64,000 nucleotides of DNA. It comes from an uncultured Alistipes sp. (lineage in GTDB: Bacteria; Bacteroidota; Bacteroidia; Bacteroidales; Rikenellaceae). Position 1 is the stretch's first letter, and each line of letters starts with the position of its first letter. The position numbers were made by a program, and so were the translations under genes. The stretch lies in the NCBI GenBank assembly GCA_900550375.1, contig URRP01000001.1:40860-104859 (forward strand), given 5' to 3'. Under the pieces are notes generated by a model, which searched no databases, was not told the DNA's origin, and saw only the letters and a list, made by a program, of their open reading frames with translations. Shown piece by piece: positions 8,329 to 17,396 of this stretch.

Positions 8329-10824
8329 TTAGTCCGCGCGGAACGTCACCACCGTGATGCCCGAGCCGCCGCGGTCGGCATGTTCGTCGGCGACGCCCGC
8401 GATACCCGACACCGTGTGCAGGTAGCGGCGTATCTCCTCCTTGAGCGCCCCCGTCCCCTTGCCGTGAAGGATCGTCACCGCGCCGACACCCACCATCAAC
8501 GCATCGTCGATGAAGTTCTGCACGGCATCGACCGCTTCCGAGGCGCGCATCCCGCGCACGTCGATATGATCCTTGAAATTGAGCTTGCGGGCCGCCACGT
8601 CGACCGACACCACCGTGCGGGCCGCCACGGGCCGCGTCGCCTCGCGATATTCGCTGTTCGACACTACGCGCAGGCGTTTTCGGTCGACCATCGTCAGCAG
8701 CTGCCCGAAGGCCACCTGTGCTTTATTTCCCTTGAGCATCTGCACCACGCCGGGCGTCTGCTGCCCTTCGAGCACCACCTTCGAACCGACCTCGACCTCG
8801 CGAGGCGGCGCAGCGACAGGCGGTGCATCGCTCGTCGCAGCGGGTTGGCGGCGACGCTCTTCGCGGCGTTCGCGGCGGCGCTGCAATTTTTCCATTTCGC
8901 GTTCGATGCGGGCCGCTTTTTCGGGATCGACGGCATCCGCCTGCTCGACCCGCTCCTTGAAGGCGTCCAAATCGCGCCGGATAAACCGTGTCATCTCACG
9001 ATCGGCCTGCGCCTCGCGAATCTCCTTGATCGTCTGCTCGATACGGCGATTCGCCTCGGCCACCAGCTCTTTGGCTTCGGCCTTGGCCGCCTGCAATATC
9101 TCGCTCCGCTCCTGACGGATGCGTGCAAGCTGTGCGGCATAGCTCTGCTCCAGCTCCTCGATCTTGCGGTCCGTCAGGCGGATACGGTCACGCTTCTGCT
9201 CCCAGTACCGCTTGTCGCGGGCGATCTCGCGCAGCTGCCGCTCGAGATTGATATGATCCGACCCCGCCTTGTCGCTGGCTGCACGAATGATCTCTTCGGG
9301 CAGGCCGATCTTGCGGGCAATCTCCACGGCGAACGAGCTGCCGGGTTTGCCGATTTCGAGTTTGAAGAGCGGACGGATATTCTGCACGTCGAACAGCATC
9401 GCTCCGTTGGCTATCCCGTCGGCGTTCGATGCGTAATACTTTATATTGGCGTAATGCGTCGTAACGACGCCATAACAGCCGCGATCGAGCAGCCGTTCGA
9501 GAATCGCCTCGGCAATGGCGCCGCCGATCGTAGGCTCGGTTCCCGAACCGAACTCGTCGATCAACACCAACGTGCGGTCGGAGGCTCCGGCCAGCATGTT
9601 CTTCATGTTGCGCAGGTGCGACGAATAGGTCGACAGATCGTCGTCTATCGACTGCTCGTCGCCGATATCGATGCAGATCGACCGGAAAACGGGCAGCTCC
9701 GAGACCTCCGACGCCGGCACGGGATAACCGCACTGGAAGAGATACTGCATAAGCCCCGTCGTCTTCAGGCAGACCGACTTGCCGCCGGCATTGGGTCCCG
9801 AAATCACGAGGATGCGCTTGTGCCGGTCGAGCATAAGATCGAGCGGCACGACCTCGCGCCCCTGCGCCCGCAGCGTCTGCTGCAACAGCGGATGGCGCGC
9901 CGTGCGCAGTTCCAGCCGGTCGTCCGTCGAGAGGATCGGCTTGCCGGCGTCGTTAGCCAGCGCCCAGCGCGCTTTGGCGCGGATCATATCGATGGACGAG
10001 AGATAGTCGCCCGCATCGGCGATCAGCTCCGCATCGGGACGGATCGACTCGGTGAAGGCGCTCAGCACCTTGACCACTTCGCGCCGCTCGGCGTATTCCA
10101 ACTCCTTGAGTTCGTTGTTGATTTCGACCACCTCGACCGGCTCGATATAGAAGGTACGGCCCGTGGCCGACTCGTCGTGAATGAATCCCTGCAACTTGCG
10201 TTTGTTGACCGCTGCAACAGGGATCACCGTCCGCCCGTCACGCACCGACAGCGCGGCGTCGGCCTCGACGATGCCGGCCTGCTTGGCTCGCTGCAACACC
10301 TGCTGCAACCGTTTGGCAGCCTGCCCTTCGCGTTCACGAATGGCACGGCGCACCTGCTGTAACTCGGGCGAAGCGGTGTCCTTCACCTCGCCGTAGGTAT
10401 CGAGAATGGCATCGATGGCCCGCACGATTTCGGGAAAGAGCGTCACGCGGCGGCTCAGCTCCCACAGGCGGGGATAACGCACCTCGCCGCGTCCCAGCAC
10501 GAACTCCGCGATCGCCCCGACGGTGACGAGCGCCTTGCGCAGCTCCGCCGCCTCCGAAGCGAGCAGATAGCTCCCTTCGACCCTGATTTTCGCTACCAGC
10601 GGCGCCGGATCGGGATAGTCGCCATCGGGAAAGTCCCGTTCGAGCATCAGCAGCGAACGCATCTCGTTCATCAGCGACAGACGGCGTTCGATCTCGTCGG
10701 CCGACGTCGAAAAGCCCTCCTCGGCCAGCTTCTCCGCCGCCGAACGGGTTGAACAGAGCGCCGTCACCTGCTCGCGGATACGGTCGAAACCGATCTTCTC
10801 TTCGAAATTCGCCGGATAAATCAT
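8329..10824 (-). CDS. mutS2: Endonuclease MutS2
   Basis: 831 residues. The MutS-type ATPase has Walker A GPNAGGKS (about 342-349) and the Walker B / signature region VLIDEFGSGTEP. A charged coiled-coil region (about 520-640) leads to the C-terminal Smr nuclease domain with DVRGM and LHGKGTGAL. MutS2 lacks the mismatch-recognition domain of MutS and acts on recombination intermediates or collided ribosomes, depending on the organism. It is followed by murF-alr at 11 bases and preceded by the MCE gene at 33 bases. Confidence 0.95.
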   Translation of the reverse strand: MIYPANFEEKIGFDRIREQVTALCSTRSAAEKLAEEGFSTSADEIERRLSLMNEMRSLLMLERDFPDGDYPDPAPLVAKIRVEGSYLLASEAAELRKALVTVGAIAEFVLGRGEVRYPRLWELSRRVTLFPEIVRAIDAILDTYGEVKDTASPELQQVRRAIREREGQAAKRLQQVLQRAKQAGIVEADAALSVRDGRTVIPVAAVNKRKLQGFIHDESATGRTFYIEPVEVVEINNELKELEYAERREVVKVLSAFTESIRPDAELIADAGDYLSSIDMIRAKARWALANDAGKPILSTDDRLELRTARHPLLQQTLRAQGREVVPLDLMLDRHKRILVISGPNAGGKSVCLKTTGLMQYLFQCGYPVPASEVSELPVFRSICIDIGDEQSIDDDLSTYSSHLRNMKNMLAGASDRTLVLIDEFGSGTEPTIGGAIAEAILERLLDRGCYGVVTTHYANIKYYASNADGIANGAMLFDVQNIRPLFKLEIGKPGSSFAVEIARKIGLPEEIIRAASDKAGSDHINLERQLREIARDKRYWEQKRDRIRLTDRKIEELEQSYAAQLARIRQERSEILQAAKAEAKELVAEANRRIEQTIKEIREAQADREMTRFIRRDLDAFKERVEQADAVDPEKAARIEREMEKLQRRRERREERRRQPAATSDAPPVAAPPREVEVGSKVVLEGQQTPGVVQMLKGNKAQVAFGQLLTMVDRKRLRVVSNSEYREATRPVAARTVVSVDVAARKLNFKDHIDVRGMRASEAVDAVQNFIDDALMVGVGAVTILHGKGTGALKEEIRRYLHTVSGIAGVADEHADRGGSGITVVTFRAD

Positions 10825-10857
10825 CGTCCGATATTCTCTGGGAACGGGAAGGCCGCG

Positions 10858-11859
10858 CTACCGGGCGACCGGCAGCGAATCGCTTACCGAAATCGTCGCT
10901 CCTTTCATTTTCACCTTTTCGCCCTTGTCCTTGCGGCCGAAGAGCGAGAAATGGACATAGCGTTTGGGATGCGTCTGCAAGTCCTCCAGCAACGACGCCA
11001 GATTGGCACTCGCCGTCTCCAGCGACTCGTAGAGCCGCGGATCGTTCATCAGCTTGCCCATCGTACCTTTCCCGTCGTTGATGCGGGCCACGGTTTCGTT
11101 CAGTTCGCCGAGCGTCGTGCGCAGACCGAGCGACAGCGAGTCAATGTCGGCCTCGGTCAGCTGCTGCGAGAAACGATCCAGATTGGCGATCATCGACGAG
11201 AATCGTTCGGAATTCTCGCCCAGTGCCGCCGAAAACTTGCCGATGTTGTCGAGCGCCGTCTTCAGGCTGCCCTTCTCGGCCGCCAGCACGGCGTCCATAT
11301 TTCCCGAAATCGAATTCAAATGCGTCAACGTCCCGTCGATATTCTCCTTATTGTCCTTCAGCAGGGTATTGACGCTTTCGAGCGTGACGGAGAGGTTATC
11401 CATCACCCGCGTCAGCCGCTCCTTCACGTCGGCCAGCTCCGTTCCGGCCGCCGCAAGCATGTCGCGCGTCTCGGCGGCTCGGAGCGTGTCGCCCTTCGAC
11501 AACAGCTGCTCGCTGTCGCCCATCTCGATGGCGATCGCCTTGCCGCCCATAAGCCCGTCGCTGTAAATTCGCGCCTCGGAGTCGCTCGGAATGCGGAACG
11601 TCCGCCGCACGGTCAACTGCAACACCACGCTGCGGCTCACCGAAGGGTTGAAGCCGATGCCGGTAACCGTACCCACCTTCACGCCTTGAATGGTCACGGG
11701 GGTAGCCGTCTGAATCCCGTTGATCTCGGGATAAGCCACATAATAGGGAATGTTGCGGCTGAAAATATCGATGCCGCTCAGAAAGCGGATGCCGCCCCAC
11801 AGACAGCCCATCATGACAACGGCGAAAACGCCTATCTTTACTTCTCGTCTCATAGTCAT
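10858..11859 (-). CDS. MCE/MlaD-family lipid transport protein
   Basis: 333 residues with one N-terminal membrane helix (about 7-27), then a single MCE domain (YYVAYPEINGIQTATPVTIQGVKVG begins it at about residue 38), and a long helical C-terminal part with repeated NLD/NIDGT-type segments. MCE proteins form rings that shuttle phospholipids between inner and outer membranes. No permease or ATPase partner (mlaE, mlaF) is adjacent here. The start (MTMRREV or MRREV) is 3 bases past the amidase stop. Confidence 0.88.
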   Translation of the reverse strand: MTMRREVKIGVFAVVMMGCLWGGIRFLSGIDIFSRNIPYYVAYPEINGIQTATPVTIQGVKVGTVTGIGFNPSVSRSVVLQLTVRRTFRIPSDSEARIYSDGLMGGKAIAIEMGDSEQLLSKGDTLRAAETRDMLAAAGTELADVKERLTRVMDNLSVTLESVNTLLKDNKENIDGTLTHLNSISGNMDAVLAAEKGSLKTALDNIGKFSAALGENSERFSSMIANLDRFSQQLTEADIDSLSLGLRTTLGELNETVARINDGKGTMGKLMNDPRLYESLETASANLASLLEDLQTHPKRYVHFSLFGRKDKGEKVKMKGATISVSDSLPVAR

Positions 11860-11862
11860 TGT

Positions 11863-13035
11863 TTATTGTACGATCGAATCGCCTTCGTAACGCACGACGT
11901 ATGCGTCGCCGAAACTCTTTTTCACCTGCGGCAGCGCACGTTTGGCCTCCGCCTGCGTCTTGTAACGGCCCACACAATACTTATAACGGTAGCGGCCTGC
12001 GGAACGCAGTTCAATCACTTTATTTTTGTAGCTCTTGAATTGCCAATCGTTGGATTTCAGACGCTTGGTGCTCGCCAAAACCTGAATCGTATAGCCGCCA
12101 GAGGATTTCTTCGCCGCAGCGGATTTCGCCGGTTGCGGAGCCGCTTCGACGACGGGCGCAGGTTCCGGCTGCACGGGATCGGACACGACCGCTTCGGAAG
12201 CCGATTCGAGCGGACGCTGCGTCGCCGCGTCGTCGCACTCTTCGATAAGCAGCGTCCCCCGAACGAAATCCACATAGTCCTTCACCGCGTTGAACAACGA
12301 ACGGGCGATCTCGTTCTGCCCCTTCTCCGAACACATATAGCGCAGCTCCTCGGGATTGGACATAAAGCCGATCTCGGTCAGCACGCCCGGCATATTGGTC
12401 GCGTACAACACCTTGAGCAGCTGGGGTTTGGTTTTACGCACCGATCGCCCCGACCGTTTGTAGCTCTTCTCCAGCATCCGCGCCATCGCCTCGCTGTATT
12501 CGCCGTAGGTGAAACGCAGGTTGGAGATATAAGCCCGTACGATGGCCGCCGTGCGCTGGTCGCTCATATCGATGAACTCCTCCTTGTTATTGGCGAAAAG
12601 CACCTCGTCGTTGATACGCTGTTCGAGCGGACTTTCACCCATAATCAACGTCTCGACACCCCGCGCCGCCGTAGTAGGCGCTGCATTGGTATGGATCGAA
12701 AAGAACAGATCGCCCTCGGCCTTGTTAGCGATGTCGGCGCGCGCCTGCAAATCCTTGGTCAGCGACTCGGAAAACTGCTTGTCGCTCTTGCGGGTGTAGA
12801 CCACCTTCACCTCGGGCAGCTCCCGTTCGATGAGCGCTCCCAGTTTGAGCGCGACCTTCAGGTTGAGATCCTTCTCGTAGATTCCGCGATAGTGCGCACC
12901 GGGGAACTTCGGGCCGCCGTGGCCGGCGTCGATAACGATCACCCGCACACCGCGCGCAATATTTTCCGCTACGGCTCCGTTCGCACAGAGTGCGAACCCA
13001 ACGCAAAGCGATATGATAAAAACCAGACGCCGCAT
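11863..13035 (-). CDS. N-acetylmuramoyl-L-alanine amidase with C-terminal SPOR domain
   Basis: 390 residues with a signal peptide (about 1-23). The amidase_3 catalytic domain (about 30-270) carries the zinc ligands in VIDAGHGG, an acidic ligand in the E-x-x-L-N stretch, IHTNA, and VLTEIGFMSN. A proline/alanine-rich linker leads to a SPOR-like domain (about 315-390, GYTIQVLAST ... YKYCVGRYKTQAEA) that binds denuded glycan at the septum. Its job is cleaving peptide stems from peptidoglycan, probably during cell separation. It is divergent from lptD, which places two envelope genes on one regulatory region. Confidence 0.93.
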   Translation of the reverse strand: MRRLVFIISLCVGFALCANGAVAENIARGVRVIVIDAGHGGPKFPGAHYRGIYEKDLNLKVALKLGALIERELPEVKVVYTRKSDKQFSESLTKDLQARADIANKAEGDLFFSIHTNAAPTTAARGVETLIMGESPLEQRINDEVLFANNKEEFIDMSDQRTAAIVRAYISNLRFTYGEYSEAMARMLEKSYKRSGRSVRKTKPQLLKVLYATNMPGVLTEIGFMSNPEELRYMCSEKGQNEIARSLFNAVKDYVDFVRGTLLIEECDDAATQRPLESASEAVVSDPVQPEPAPVVEAAPQPAKSAAAKKSSGGYTIQVLASTKRLKSNDWQFKSYKNKVIELRSAGRYRYKYCVGRYKTQAEAKRALPQVKKSFGDAYVVRYEGDSIVQ

Positions 13036-13078
13036 GGCAAAATGGGGATTAACTATGGTGTTTCTCTAATTTTTTACC

Positions 13079-13086
13079 TATCTTTG
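13079..13086 (+). promoter_or_regulatory. -7 box of a probable lptD promoter
   Basis: TATCTTTG fits the Bacteroidetes -7 consensus and would start transcription near 13,092, giving a leader of about 68 bases for lptD. No good TTTG -33 element is seen; this part of the call is weak. Confidence 0.5.
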
Positions 13087-13136
13087 TCGGATGCAAAATC
13101 GGCCTCAGACAAATACAGAGGGCTGATTTCGGCGGT

Positions 13137-13160
13137 TTTGCCGACTTGTCGGCAAAGGTA
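13137..13160. promoter_or_regulatory. Perfect 9 bp inverted repeat abutting the lptD start, overlapping a minus-strand -7 box
   Basis: TTTGCCGAC (13,137-13,145), two bases, then GTCGGCAAA (13,148-13,156) form a perfect inverted repeat that ends 3 bases before the lptD ATG, so it covers the place of the ribosome binding site. Its right arm continues into CAAAGGTA (13,153-13,160), which reads TACCTTTG on the minus strand, a -7 box for the amidase gene. It could be an operator, a translation-blocking hairpin, or both. Confidence 0.5.
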
Positions 13161-15982
13161 TGAATTTTTTTGGAATTTTGAAGCGATTTTCTCTAAAATA
13201 TCTCGTTGCGGCACTCGTCGTCGTTCTCTTCACGGAGATGGTTTTCGGCTTTGCGCCTCACGCTGCGGTGCAGCGTCCCGAAGCCACGGCCGTCCAGCCC
13301 GCCGACAGCGATTCGACCGACAGCGAGCGGAAGGTGCAGCGCCTCTCGCGGCGCGAACGCCGCCGTATGCAGCAAGCCCGCTCGGCGCAGGATTCGCTTG
13401 CAGTCTCCGATTCGCTCGCGCTGCAAATGGATTCGCTCCTGCGGCCCGATTCGCTGCGGGTGCAGTCCGACTCGCTGCAACGCGACACGACGCGCCGCAG
13501 AAAGGAGGGCGACGGGGCCTTCCTCGAAGATATCATGAACGGCAAGAACACCGACTCGCTGGTCTACGACATCCGCAACAAGATGGTTTACATCTACAAC
13601 GAGGGCGACATCAACTATCAAGACATGAACCTCAAGGCCGACTTCATGCGCGTCAATATGGACACCAAGGAGATCTACGCCTACGGAAAGCCCGATACGC
13701 TGGAGGGACAGCCCACGGTCACCCGTCCCGAATTCACCGAAGGTTCGGCGTCGCCCTACAAGATGGACACCATCACCTATAACTTCAAGTCAGGCAAAGC
13801 CAAGATCAAGGGCGTGGCGACGCAGGAGGGCGACGGCTGGCTCATCGGCGGCAGCGTGAAGAAGATGCCAGACAACAACATCAATATTCAAGGCGGCAAA
13901 TACACCACCTGCGACCATACCGACCACCCCCACTTCTATCTGGCCATGACCAAGGCGAAGGTCATTCCGGGCAAGAAGGTCGTTACAGGTCCCGCCTATC
14001 TGGTTATGGAGGATGTGCCGATCTACATACTCGGCATTCCCGAAGGCTTTTTCCCCATCAGCTCGGGACCCAAATCGGGATTTCTGATGCCGACCTACGG
14101 CGAAGACGGCCAGCGGGGATTCTTCTTCCGCGATTTCGGCTACTATTTCACGCTCGGCCAGCACATGGACCTCGCCCTCACGGCGGGTATCTATACGCTC
14201 GGATCGTGGGAGGGGTCGGCCGCATCGCGCTATATCAAGCGCTACAAGTACACGGGCAACCTCAACGCCCAGTATTCGAGCATCCGCACCGGCGAGAAGG
14301 GCGAACCCGACTTCCTCAAACAAAACACCTTCCGTCTGCAATGGACCCACTCGCAGGACCCGAAGGCCAATCCCGGTTCGACGTTCGCCGCCTCGGTGAA
14401 TTTCGCCACGAGCGGTTACACCAAATACGCGGCCACGAATCTCAACGACATTCTCCAGACGCAGACCAACTCGACGATCTCCTATTCGAAAAACTGGGCG
14501 GGAACCCCCTTCTCGCTCTCGATGAATATGGCCGTGTCGCAGAACTCGCAGAACTCCACGATCTCGATGACGCTGCCCAACGTCGTCTTCAACGTCTCGC
14601 GCTTTTACCCCTTTAAACGGCGGGAGGCGCAAGGCAAGGCACGGTGGTACGAGAAGATCTCGATGCAGTATACGGGCAAGATGACCAATACGGTCTCCAC
14701 CACCGAGTCGGAGGTCTTCACCAAGGAGACGCTCAAGAATATGCGCAACGGTATCGAACACTCGGTACCGGTCACGGCATCGTTCAATCTCTTCAACTAC
14801 ATCAACGTCTCGCCGTCGTTCAACTATACCGAGAAGTGGTATTTCAAGAAACAGGACCGCGAATGGAGTCCCGTGACCAACGAAGTACGGTATCTCGAAC
14901 CCGAATACGGATTCTACCGTCTCTACAATTACAACACTTCGGTGAGTGCTTCGACAACGGTCTACGGGATGTATCAGTTCAAGAAAAAGAGCAGTAAGAT
15001 ACAGGCCATCCGTCACACGCTGACCCCGTCGTTCGGTTTTTCATACGCTCCCGATTTTTCGAAACAGAAATACGGTTATTACCAAACCGTTCAGACCGAC
15101 TCCACCGGCAAGTTTCAGGTCTACTCGCCCTTCTCCGACAATGCCTACGGCGTTCCCAGTTCGGGGCGCAGCATGTCGATGAACTTCTCGCTGTCGCAGA
15201 CGCTCGAAATGAAGGTGCTCTCCAAGCGCGACACCTCAGGCATCAAGAAGATCAAGCTGATCGACAACCTCTCGATCAGCGCGTCGTACAACTTTCTGGC
15301 CGATTCGATGAAGCTCTCGACCATCCCCATACAATTCCGTACGACGGTCTTCGGCACGAACTTCGGCATCCAGCTCAACGCCACGCTCGACCCCTACAAG
15401 GTGACGCCGCAGGGCCGGCGTATCGACAAACTCTTCTTCCCGGGCCGTATCGTCTCGACCGGCTGGTCGTTCGGCTACACCTTCAAGTCGCGGCAGGACA
15501 ACTCCACGCCCGCGATCAACGATATCAACAGCGTCCCGCCCGAGTACGCCAACCCCTTTTACGACCCCTACGGCATCCTCGATCCCGTGCTGCGTAGGCA
15601 GTATATGGCGCAGTCGTATTACGACTTTTCGCTGCCGTGGAATCTCGGCTTCAACTACACGGTCTCCTACGCGATCAATTACGTCAACAACGGCACGACG
15701 GGCTACCGCAAGAATATCACGCAGAACGTCGGCTTCAACGGCAGCATCAACCTCACACCCAAGATGGGCGTCACGTTCCAAGGCGGCTACGACATCAAGG
15801 AGAAAAAGCTGACCACCTCGTCGGTAAGCATCTCGCGCGACCTGCACTGCTGGCAAATGTCCTTCTCGTGGATTCCGTTCGGCTCGCACCGCAGCTGGAG
15901 TTTCAACATCGGCGTCAAAGCCGCTTCGCTGGCCGACCTCAAATACGACAAGAGCCAGTCGATGTACGACAATATGTATTGA
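13160..15982 (+). CDS. lptD: LptD-like LPS assembly outer membrane protein
   Basis: 940 residues with a signal peptide (about 1-31) and a Ser/Asp-Ser-Leu-rich linker (about 50-115) with recurring DSL units. The OstA/LptA-like beta-jellyroll (about 120-300; GDINYQDMNLKADFMRVN, YTTCDHTDHPHFYL) is followed by a large beta-barrel rich in alternating aromatic strands. In the known family this protein inserts lipopolysaccharide into the outer leaflet with LptE. The assignment rests on the jellyroll-plus-barrel layout and length typical of the Bacteroidetes form, which is far from the proteobacterial one. A perfect inverted repeat lies directly before the start codon. Confidence 0.85.
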   Translation: MNFFGILKRFSLKYLVAALVVVLFTEMVFGFAPHAAVQRPEATAVQPADSDSTDSERKVQRLSRRERRRMQQARSAQDSLAVSDSLALQMDSLLRPDSLRVQSDSLQRDTTRRRKEGDGAFLEDIMNGKNTDSLVYDIRNKMVYIYNEGDINYQDMNLKADFMRVNMDTKEIYAYGKPDTLEGQPTVTRPEFTEGSASPYKMDTITYNFKSGKAKIKGVATQEGDGWLIGGSVKKMPDNNINIQGGKYTTCDHTDHPHFYLAMTKAKVIPGKKVVTGPAYLVMEDVPIYILGIPEGFFPISSGPKSGFLMPTYGEDGQRGFFFRDFGYYFTLGQHMDLALTAGIYTLGSWEGSAASRYIKRYKYTGNLNAQYSSIRTGEKGEPDFLKQNTFRLQWTHSQDPKANPGSTFAASVNFATSGYTKYAATNLNDILQTQTNSTISYSKNWAGTPFSLSMNMAVSQNSQNSTISMTLPNVVFNVSRFYPFKRREAQGKARWYEKISMQYTGKMTNTVSTTESEVFTKETLKNMRNGIEHSVPVTASFNLFNYINVSPSFNYTEKWYFKKQDREWSPVTNEVRYLEPEYGFYRLYNYNTSVSASTTVYGMYQFKKKSSKIQAIRHTLTPSFGFSYAPDFSKQKYGYYQTVQTDSTGKFQVYSPFSDNAYGVPSSGRSMSMNFSLSQTLEMKVLSKRDTSGIKKIKLIDNLSISASYNFLADSMKLSTIPIQFRTTVFGTNFGIQLNATLDPYKVTPQGRRIDKLFFPGRIVSTGWSFGYTFKSRQDNSTPAINDINSVPPEYANPFYDPYGILDPVLRRQYMAQSYYDFSLPWNLGFNYTVSYAINYVNNGTTGYRKNITQNVGFNGSINLTPKMGVTFQGGYDIKEKKLTTSSVSISRDLHCWQMSFSWIPFGSHRSWSFNIGVKAASLADLKYDKSQSMYDNMY

Positions 15983-16085
15983 CGGACGGAGCGGCGCCGA
16001 AACGCGGCGCCCGTGATGGACATACGCAGAATCCATCGGGCAGGGAATCCCGACCCGATTTTCGAAATATCACCCCATACGGATC

Positions 16086-16982
16086 ATGCAAAAGACCCTC
16101 CTGCTTCTATTATCCTTGGCCATCGGCGCCGGCACAGGCTCCGCTCAGGAGAAACCCTGCCGTGCCGCCTACAATTGGGAGGCGGCCGTCACCTTTTCGG
16201 AAGAGATCGACGAACCGCTGCGCATCGAGCTGGAAGGTACTTCTCGTTATTACGATCCGCTCGAAAACGCCTATCTGCCCGCCGACCGGTTCGTCGAGAA
16301 GTACGGAACCGCCACACGCGACTCGATCGACGAACGCTGCGCAGCCATCGAACGGCTTTATACGGAGGAGGACGGGGACGAAACCGAAAAGGCGGAGAGG
16401 AAGGAAGAAGACGAGACCGAATTTCCCTGTTCCCGTATGCTGAACCGAGATTCTCTGACACTCGCCGAAGCGGGCTTCAAATACCAGAAACGTACAAATC
16501 AATGGACACGGATCGAGCGGGGCTCCGGCGGCTTCACGCTCCTTATGATCGACGCCCTGTTCGGTCTCGAACCGACCGACCGGCCTCTGACGGACGCCTA
16601 TTCGATCGTCATCGAAAACGGACGCGAAGGGACGTCCTCCCTCACGCTCAGCTTCTACGACAAGATCTTCTACGATCGTCTGGCGGAGTTCGCCGAACGC
16701 GAAGGGCGCAATCTCACGAAAACGGACGAAGACAACCGTTCGTTTCTGCGATACGACTACGGCGGGTTCCGTTTCACGCTGGGCAGGACGCGCCGCAGCG
16801 TCACGTTCCACAGCAAGGAGTCCGGCCACCGTGTCGCGGTAGCGGACGAATTCTACGACTCCTTTGTTTACCGGATCGACACGGGAATCGAGCCTTGCTC
16901 GAAATACCTCGAAAGGCAGGCCCGGAGAAAGGCGAGAAGGGAGTGCCGGCGCATGGAAAATGCCCTCTACGAAGGGCGATAG
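16086..16982 (+). CDS. Secreted protein of unknown function
   Basis: 298 residues with a clear signal peptide (MQKTLLLLLSLAIGAGTGSA, cleavage after residue 20). The rest is soluble, charged and lacks membrane segments; an acidic stretch (EEDGDETEKAERKEEDETE, about 93-111) splits two parts. The C-terminus is Arg/Glu-rich. I recognise no family. It follows lptD by 103 bases on the same strand; no strong terminator is seen between them, so read-through is possible. Confidence 0.75.
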   Translation: MQKTLLLLLSLAIGAGTGSAQEKPCRAAYNWEAAVTFSEEIDEPLRIELEGTSRYYDPLENAYLPADRFVEKYGTATRDSIDERCAAIERLYTEEDGDETEKAERKEEDETEFPCSRMLNRDSLTLAEAGFKYQKRTNQWTRIERGSGGFTLLMIDALFGLEPTDRPLTDAYSIVIENGREGTSSLTLSFYDKIFYDRLAEFAEREGRNLTKTDEDNRSFLRYDYGGFRFTLGRTRRSVTFHSKESGHRVAVADEFYDSFVYRIDTGIEPCSKYLERQARRKARRECRRMENALYEGR

Positions 16983-17094
16983 AGAGGCCGCAGTACGATC
17001 CTCCGCCGTTCTGAAGCGGCAGCTTGCCACTCCGAAGATACGAGCCGCGCCGAAAGCCGAATGAGACCGCAGCACTAAAGAGAAGCTTCTCGAG

Positions 17095-17165
17095 TTGAGC
17101 TACCCGGATTCGAACCAGGAAAAACAGGACCAGAATCTGTTGTGTTACCATTACACCATAGCTCA
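17095..17165 (-). tRNA. tRNA-Gln (anticodon CUG)
   Basis: Read on the minus strand, a perfect 7 bp acceptor stem (TGAGCTA / TAGCTCA), a D arm with GTGT/ACAC, an anticodon loop TTCTGGT giving anticodon CTG, a 5 bp T stem with one G-T pair, and the TTCGAAT T loop fold into a tRNA of 71 bases. CCA is not encoded. Position 37 is G, and the closing pair of the anticodon stem (A31-C39) is mismatched. The U1-A72 first pair is usual for glutamine tRNAs. A CAG-reading tRNA makes sense in a GC-rich genome. Confidence 0.93.
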
Positions 17166-17269
17166 ATGTCCCACGGAACTACCCGTTCTACGTGTCCGCC
17201 CCATCCGTTCCGATCGCCAAAAACCGCAATACGCGCCTCTCAGAGATCGATCCCTTCGGTTTGGTGATG

Positions 17270-17277
17270 CAAAAGTA
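17270..17277 (-). promoter_or_regulatory. Probable -7 box of the tRNA-Gln promoter
   Basis: CAAAAGTA reads TACTTTTG on the minus strand (TAnnTTTG). About 20 bases further upstream lies CTTGCA, a plausible weak -33 element. The transcript would begin about 105 bases before the mature tRNA. Confidence 0.5.
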
Positions 17278-17321
17278 GCACATAATTTTGCTTTGTGCAA
17301 GAAAAATCCGAAAAATTTTTC

Positions 17322-17329
17322 TAATTTTG
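17322..17329 (+). promoter_or_regulatory. Possible -7 box of the nucleoside permease gene
   Basis: TAATTTTG fits TAnnTTTG, 67 bases before the permease start. A second match (TAATTTTG, 17,283-17,290) lies further upstream. Neither has a well-spaced TTTG -33 box. Confidence 0.4.
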
Positions 17330-17396
17330 TTTTCGCTCATTTCATCCGCCGACGGGGAGTGACGCACAACGAATCGGATCCACTTAAATCTACGCT

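Noticed and set aside
10951..13782. 943-codon plus-strand frame ending inside lptD
   Set aside because: It covers the MCE and amidase genes on the other strand and enters lptD in the wrong frame; no recognisable domains.
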